Origin: JBBCJM01 sp037190175
Lineage (GTDB): Bacteria > Pseudomonadota > Alphaproteobacteria > Rhodobacterales > Rhodobacteraceae
Assembly: GCA_037190175.1 (NCBI GenBank)
Contig: JBBCJM010000169.1
Location: forward strand, 1-16,417
Length of the DNA: 16,417 nt
Direction of reading: 5' to 3'
Part shown: positions 12,432-16,417 of the stretch, one piece after another
Position numbering within the stretch: the stretch's first letter is position 1
How the letters are laid out: every line of letters starts with the position of its first letter
Position numbers and translations under genes: made by a program
Notes under the pieces: model-generated
Told to the model about the DNA's origin: nothing
Database searches by the model: none
What the model saw: the letters and a program-made list of their open reading frames with translations, nothing else

Positions 12432-14772
12432 CCACGCGCTGGAAGGCACCGAACCCACCCCGCAATCCGGCCCGGTGCCGCACGAATCCGCGGTGCAGCA
12501 CGTCACCGGCCGGGCCGAGTACATCGACGACAGCCCCGAACCGGCCGGGATGCTGCACGGCGCGCTGGGCCTCGCCGCCATCGCCTGCGGGCGGATCGTG
12601 GCGATGGAGCTGGGCCCGGTGCGCGCCGCGCCGGGGGTGGTGGAGGTCATCACTGCCGCCGACATCCCGGGGCGCAACGACGTGTCCATGCCGGGCGTGG
12701 ACGACGACCCCCTGCTGGCCGAAGGGCGCATCCATTACCACGGCCAGCCCGTCTTCATGGTGGTGGCCACCGACCGCACCCTGGCCCGCCGCGCCGCCCG
12801 GCTGGCGCGGATCGAGTATCAGGCCGAGCCCCCGATCCTGACCATCGACGAGGCCCGCGCCCGCGGCGCCCGGCTGGTGGCGCCCGACCTGCAGCTGCAA
12901 CGCGGCGACCCCGCGGCCGCGCTGGCCCGCGCGCCGCGGCGCCTCGGCGGCCGCGCCGCGGTGGGCGGGCAGGAGCACTTCTATCTGGAAGGCCAGGTCG
13001 CCGCCGCCTTCCCGCGCGAGGCCGACGAGGTGCTGATCCACTCCGCCAGCCAGCATCCCGCGGAAGTGCAGGAGATCGTGGCCCGCGTCCTGGGCCTGCC
13101 CGAGAACGGGGTGGCGGTGCAGGTGCGGCGGATGGGCGGCGGCTTCGGCGGCAAGGAAAGCCAGCCCGCGATCTTCGCCGCCCTGGCCGCGGTGGCGGCC
13201 CGCAGGCTGGGCCTGCCGGTCAAGCTGCGCCCGGATCGCGATGACGACATGATCGTGACCGGCAAGCGGCACGAATTCGCCGCCGACTACGAGGTGGGCT
13301 TCGACGAGACCGGCCGGATCGCCGCGGTGGACGTGACGCTGGCCTCGCGCTGCGGCTATTCCGCCGACCTCTCGCGGGGCGTGGCCGACCGGGCGGTGAT
13401 GCATGTGGACAATGCGTACTACTACCCCGCCGTCCGCGCCCGCTCGCAGCCGCTGTTCACCAACACCGTGTCCAACACCGCCTTCCGCGGCTATGGCGGG
13501 CCGCAGGGGATCGGGCTGGCCGAACGCTGGATCGAGGACATCGCCTATACCCTGGGCCTCGACCCGCTGGAGGTGCGCAAGCGCAACCTCTACGGCGAGG
13601 GCGAGCGCAGCCTGACCCCCTATCACCAGCCGGTCACCGACAACATCATGCCCCGGGTGATCGAGGAGCTGGAGCGGACCAGCGACTACCAGCGCCGCCG
13701 GGCGGAGATCATCGCCTTCAACGCGCAGTCGGAGTTCACCAAGCGCGGGCTGTCGCTGATCCCGGTGAAGTTCGGCATCGCCTATTCCGCGGTGTTCATG
13801 AACCAGGGCGCGGCCCTGGTCTCGCTCTACCGCGACGGCTCGGTGCACGTGAACCACGGCGGCACCGAGATGGGGCAGGGCATCCATACCAAGATGATCC
13901 AGATCGCGGCGGCCGAGCTGGGCCTGCCGCTGTCGCGCATCCGGGTCACCGCCACGGCCACCGACAAGGTGCCCAACTCCGTGCCCACCTCGGGCTCGCT
14001 GGGCACCGACCTGAACGGGATGGCGGTGGTGGACGCGCTGCGCAAGCTGAAGGCGCGGCTGGCGGCGGTGGTCTGCCCGGAAGACCCCGCCGCGGTGCGG
14101 TTCGAGGGTGGGCAGGTGGTCGGGCCGGACGGCGCCGCTCCGCTGGCCGAGGTCTGCGACCGGGCGTGGAAGGCGCGGGTGCCGCTGTCGGCCACCGGCT
14201 TCTACAAGACCCCGCAGGTGCATTGGGACCGCGCGGCGGGGCGGGGCAGCCCCTATCTGTACTTCACCTACGGCGCGTCGTGTTCCGAGGTCGAGGTCGA
14301 CACGCTGACCGGCGAATATACCGTGCTGCGCACCGACATCCTTCAGGACGTGGGCCATTCCATCAACCGCGGCATCGACCTGGGCCAGATCGAGGGCGGG
14401 TTCATGCAGGGGCTGGGCTGGGTGACCACCGAGGAGCTGTGGTGGGACGACAAGGGCCGGCTGCGCACCCACGCGCCCTCCACCTACAAGATCCCGCTCG
14501 CCTCCGACCGGCCGCGGGTGCTGAACATCGCCCTGGCCGACTGGTCGGTGAACGCCGCGCCCACGGTGATGCGGTCCAAGGCGGTGGGCGAGCCGCCGGT
14601 GATGCTGGCGCTCTCGGTCGCCGGCGCCCTGGCGATGGCCTGCGCCTCGGTCGCCGGCTACGCGCTGCCGCCGCGGCTGGACCTGCCCGCGACGCCCGAG
14701 CGGGTGCTGGCCGAGATCGAGCGGCTGCGCGCCGCCGCCCTGCGCGAAGCGCCGATGGAAGCCGCCCAGTGA
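12424..14772 (+). CDS. xdhB: Xanthine dehydrogenase-type molybdenum hydroxylase, large catalytic subunit with altered substrate pocket
   Basis: A 782-residue molybdopterin subunit of the XdhB type, hydroxylating a carbon next to nitrogen in a heterocycle with water as oxygen donor. Family marks: GQEHFYLE (Q183), RMGGGFGGKE (E245), R323 in ADRAVMHVDN, FRGYGGPQG (354-362), HGGTEMGQGIHTKM (478-491) and KAVGEPP with the base E723. E245, R323 and E723 correspond to R. capsulatus XdhB E232, R310 and E730. The two Phe residues that sandwich the purine (bovine F914 and F1009) are Tyr here: Y357 and Y454. Translation is coupled to xdhA; GGAGG at 12413-12417 lies 6 nt before the ATG. No xdhC cofactor-insertion gene follows; the next gene is the hydantoinase. 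The substrate may be a purine or a related N-heterocycle. Confidence 0.93.
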   Translation: MSDHALEGTEPTPQSGPVPHESAVQHVTGRAEYIDDSPEPAGMLHGALGLAAIACGRIVAMELGPVRAAPGVVEVITAADIPGRNDVSMPGVDDDPLLAEGRIHYHGQPVFMVVATDRTLARRAARLARIEYQAEPPILTIDEARARGARLVAPDLQLQRGDPAAALARAPRRLGGRAAVGGQEHFYLEGQVAAAFPREADEVLIHSASQHPAEVQEIVARVLGLPENGVAVQVRRMGGGFGGKESQPAIFAALAAVAARRLGLPVKLRPDRDDDMIVTGKRHEFAADYEVGFDETGRIAAVDVTLASRCGYSADLSRGVADRAVMHVDNAYYYPAVRARSQPLFTNTVSNTAFRGYGGPQGIGLAERWIEDIAYTLGLDPLEVRKRNLYGEGERSLTPYHQPVTDNIMPRVIEELERTSDYQRRRAEIIAFNAQSEFTKRGLSLIPVKFGIAYSAVFMNQGAALVSLYRDGSVHVNHGGTEMGQGIHTKMIQIAAAELGLPLSRIRVTATATDKVPNSVPTSGSLGTDLNGMAVVDALRKLKARLAAVVCPEDPAAVRFEGGQVVGPDGAAPLAEVCDRAWKARVPLSATGFYKTPQVHWDRAAGRGSPYLYFTYGASCSEVEVDTLTGEYTVLRTDILQDVGHSINRGIDLGQIEGGFMQGLGWVTTEELWWDDKGRLRTHAPSTYKIPLASDRPRVLNIALADWSVNAAPTVMRSKAVGEPPVMLALSVAGALAMACASVAGYALPPRLDLPATPERVLAEIERLRAAALREAPMEAAQ

Positions 14773-14821
14773 ACCCCCCGCCGGGCTGCGCGAGGACAGT
14801 GGCGTCGGCTGCACTCGTATG

Positions 14822-14838
14822 GTATGCAGAAGATATGC
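14822..14838. promoter_or_regulatory. Operator-like site upstream of the hydantoinase gene
   Basis: GTATGCAGAAGATATGC fits GYATRCAnnnTGTATRY at 12 of 14 defined positions. TATGCA occurs twice (14823 and 14834), one helical turn apart. The site lies in the 121-bp gap 14773-14893, showing that the hydantoinase probably has its own regulated promoter rather than only read-through from xdhAB. I could not place convincing -35/-10 boxes. Confidence 0.45.
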
Positions 14839-14893
14839 AATACTTGCACAGGGCGACTCCCGCAGCCGCCGGGCAGGAGGAATGGGGCCGGCG

Positions 14894-16324
14894 ATGACAG
14901 TTGGGGATACTTTCGATCTTGTCCTGAGGGACGGCCGCGCGGTCGTCGGCGCCGAGGTGGTCCAGGCCGACATCGGCATCCGCGAGGGGCGAATCGCCGC
15001 CATCGGCCCGCGGCTGGGCCCCGGGCGGCAGGAGCGTTCGGCTGCGGGCCGCTATGTGCTGCCGGGCGGCGTGGACGGCCATTGCCACGTCGAGCAGATG
15101 ACCGCCGCCGGGCTGATGAATGCCGACGACTGGGAAAGCGCCACCCGCGCCGCGGCCTTCGGCGGCACCACCACGATCATCCCCTTCGCCGCCCAGCACC
15201 GCGGCATGGACCTGGCCGAGGTGGTGGCCGACTACCACGCCCGGGCCGAACGCGGGGCGCTGGTCGACTATGCCTTCCACATGATCGTGACCGAGCCCAC
15301 GCCCAAGGTGCTGGCCGAGGATCTGCCGGCGCTGATCCGGGCGGGCCACGGCTCGATCAAGGTCTTCATGACCTACGACCCGCTGATCGTGGGGGATGAC
15401 GGCATCCTCGACCTGCTGACCGTGGCCAAGGCCGAGAACGCCATGGTCTGCGTGCACGCCGAGAACCACGCGATGATCCGCTGGTCCACCGCGCGGCTTC
15501 TGGCGCAGGGCAAGACCGGGCCGCGCTGGCAGGCGCTGGCGCATCCGCGCGAGGCCGAGACCGAGGCCGTCTCCCGCCTGATCGCGCTGGCCGCGCTGGT
15601 GGAACAGCCGGTGACGATCTTCCACGTCTCGCATGCCGAGGCGCTGGCCCAGGTGCGCGCCGCCCGCGCCCGCGGGTTGCCGATCCATGCCGAGACCTGC
15701 CCGCATTACCTCTACCTGACCCAGGACGACATGGACCGCCCCGGCACCGAGGGGGCGAAGTGGATGTGCTCGCCCCCCCTGCGCACCGCGGCCGACCAGA
15801 CCGCGCTGTGGCAGGCGCTGCGCGCGGGCGATCTGGACATGGTGAGTTCCGACCACGCCCCCTTCCGCAACGACGCCTCGGGCAAGCTGGCCGCGGGCCC
15901 GAACGCCAGCTTCAAGCAGATGGCGAACGGGATGCCGGGGATGCAGCAGCGGATGCCGCTGATGTTCGACGCCGCGATGCGCGGGCTGATCGACCTGCCG
16001 CGGATGGTGGAACTGACCGCCACCGCGCCGGCGCGGATCTACAACCTGCCGCAGAAGGGCGCCATCGCCCGCGGGATGGACGCCGACCTGGTGGTCTGGG
16101 ATCCCGAAAGCCGCACGGTGATGACCGACGAGGCGGTGCAGGACCGCACCGGCTATACCCCCTATCCGGGCCGCGAGGTGATCGGCGCGGTCGAGACGGT
16201 GTACCTGCGCGGGCAGGCGATCCTCGACGGCGGCCGGCTGGCCGCCAGCCCGGGCTCGGGCCGCTTCCTGCCCCGGCAGGGCGGCGACCACGCCCGCTGG
16301 GACCTTCGCGCCGCGGCGGAGTGA
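14894..16324 (+). CDS. Hydantoinase/dihydropyrimidinase-family cyclic amidohydrolase
   Basis: A 476-residue zinc amidohydrolase that opens cyclic diamides (hydantoins, dihydropyrimidines, allantoin-like rings) to N-carbamoyl products. The metal centre is complete: H63-x-H65 in GGVDGHCHVEQM, carboxylated K156 in SIKVFMTY, H188 in VHAEN, H244 in FHVSH and D320 in SSDHAPF. The substrate loop residue Y161 and CSPPLR (292-297) are as in D-hydantoinases, and the spacing H188-H244 equals that of H183-H239 in characterised enzymes. SSDHAPF is closer to hydantoinases than to the ATDHCPF of dihydropyrimidinases. Start: ATG 14894, with AGGAGG at 14875-14880 (13 nt); ATG 14882 is the alternative but sits one base from that site. 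It is likely the ring-opening step of the pathway, acting with the racemase at 9362-10012. Confidence 0.92.
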   Translation: MTVGDTFDLVLRDGRAVVGAEVVQADIGIREGRIAAIGPRLGPGRQERSAAGRYVLPGGVDGHCHVEQMTAAGLMNADDWESATRAAAFGGTTTIIPFAAQHRGMDLAEVVADYHARAERGALVDYAFHMIVTEPTPKVLAEDLPALIRAGHGSIKVFMTYDPLIVGDDGILDLLTVAKAENAMVCVHAENHAMIRWSTARLLAQGKTGPRWQALAHPREAETEAVSRLIALAALVEQPVTIFHVSHAEALAQVRAARARGLPIHAETCPHYLYLTQDDMDRPGTEGAKWMCSPPLRTAADQTALWQALRAGDLDMVSSDHAPFRNDASGKLAAGPNASFKQMANGMPGMQQRMPLMFDAAMRGLIDLPRMVELTATAPARIYNLPQKGAIARGMDADLVVWDPESRTVMTDEAVQDRTGYTPYPGREVIGAVETVYLRGQAILDGGRLAASPGSGRFLPRQGGDHARWDLRAAAE

Positions 16325-16340
16325 GCGGCACCGGCCGGAG

Positions 16341-16417
16341 CCGGGGGCTTCGCGCCCCCGGACCCCCGCGGGATACTTATGGACAGAAGAAGGACAGTTT
16401 GATTCATATTGTCCCCT
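16341..16417. terminator. GC-clamp terminator repeat, third copy, running off the window
   Basis: A perfect 8-bp stem CCGGGGGC/GCCCCCGG (16341-16348 and 16354-16361) with loop TTCGC, then GACCCCCGCGGGATACTTATGGACAGA, follows the hydantoinase stop after 16 bp. The same order occurs at 4458-4506. GATTCATATTGTCCCC at the very end looks like the beginning of the inverted partner, as at 4521-4545, predicting a convergent gene beyond the window. Confidence 0.7.

Noticed and set aside
8897..14838. CRISPR-like or phage attachment repeats
   Set aside because: The repeated elements are short palindromes at promoters, irregularly spaced by kilobases, with no integrase or cas genes.
14882..14893. Hydantoinase start at ATG 14882
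   Set aside because: AGGAGG ends only one base before it, too close for initiation; ATG 14894 gives a normal N-terminus, although its spacing is slightly long.
9362..16324. A complete purine-to-allantoin pathway
   Set aside because: Only XDH-type, racemase and cyclic amidohydrolase genes are present; no urate oxidase, HIU hydrolase, OHCU decarboxylase or xdhC is visible in the window.

Overview
The window comes from a very GC-rich alphaproteobacterium, most likely a member of the Rhodobacteraceae (Paracoccus/Rhodobacter type). The main reasons are a GC-clamped terminator repeat (GCCGGGGGCTTCGCGC-type hairpin followed by a GGGATAtTTGGACAGA-like tail), a type I remember as common downstream of genes in that family, and an XdhA/XdhB pair that matches the two-subunit Rhodobacter capsulatus xanthine dehydrogenase layout. 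No genus can be fixed from sequence reading alone. I see no tRNA, rRNA, CRISPR array or insertion sequence.

Layout. Left block: a DapA-family lyase (145-1074, +) overlaps tail to tail with a DHA2-type MFS transporter (1031-2464, -). A nitrilase-superfamily amidohydrolase plus an atypical short-chain dehydrogenase form an operon (2583-4419, +). After a 140-bp palindromic two-way terminator comes a leftward operon (8032 to 4629, -) encoding a second nitrilase-family paralogue, a phthalate-dioxygenase-like Rieske oxygenase and its FMN/2Fe-2S reductase. Right block: a GntR/FCD regulator (8182-8862, +), a RidA-like protein (8903-9361, +), a convergent hydantoin/Asp-Glu racemase (9362-10012, -), a second GntR/FCD regulator with a TTG start (10140-10823, +), a 69-nt hairpin, a molybdenum hydroxylase pair xdhA-xdhB (11013-14772, +), and a hydantoinase/dihydropyrimidinase (14894-16324, +) ending in another copy of the terminator repeat.

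Taken together this looks like a catabolic island for a nitrogen heterocycle or cyclic amide/ureide. Two oxidative entry systems (Rieske oxygenase-reductase and a xanthine-dehydrogenase-type hydroxylase) would oxidise a ring. The hydantoinase would open a cyclic diamide, the racemase would invert a stereocentre, the two nitrilase-family hydrolases would release amide or carbamoyl nitrogen, and the SDR and DapA-like enzymes would handle the carbon skeleton. The substrate is not known. Parts resemble the purine (hpx) and hydantoin pathways, but neither is complete here.

The most notable observations are: (1) the two Phe residues that sandwich purines in xanthine dehydrogenases are both Tyr here, while the catalytic Glu/Arg/Glu are kept; (2) both nitrilase paralogues carry Arg at the catalytic Lys position; (3) the DapA-like, SDR and RidA-like proteins each lack their family's signature catalytic residues; (4) a 17-bp operator-like palindrome, consensus GYATRCAnnnTGTATRY, sits in front of each transcription unit of the right block, and looser versions sit in front of the left-block units, suggesting one regulon under the two GntR proteins.
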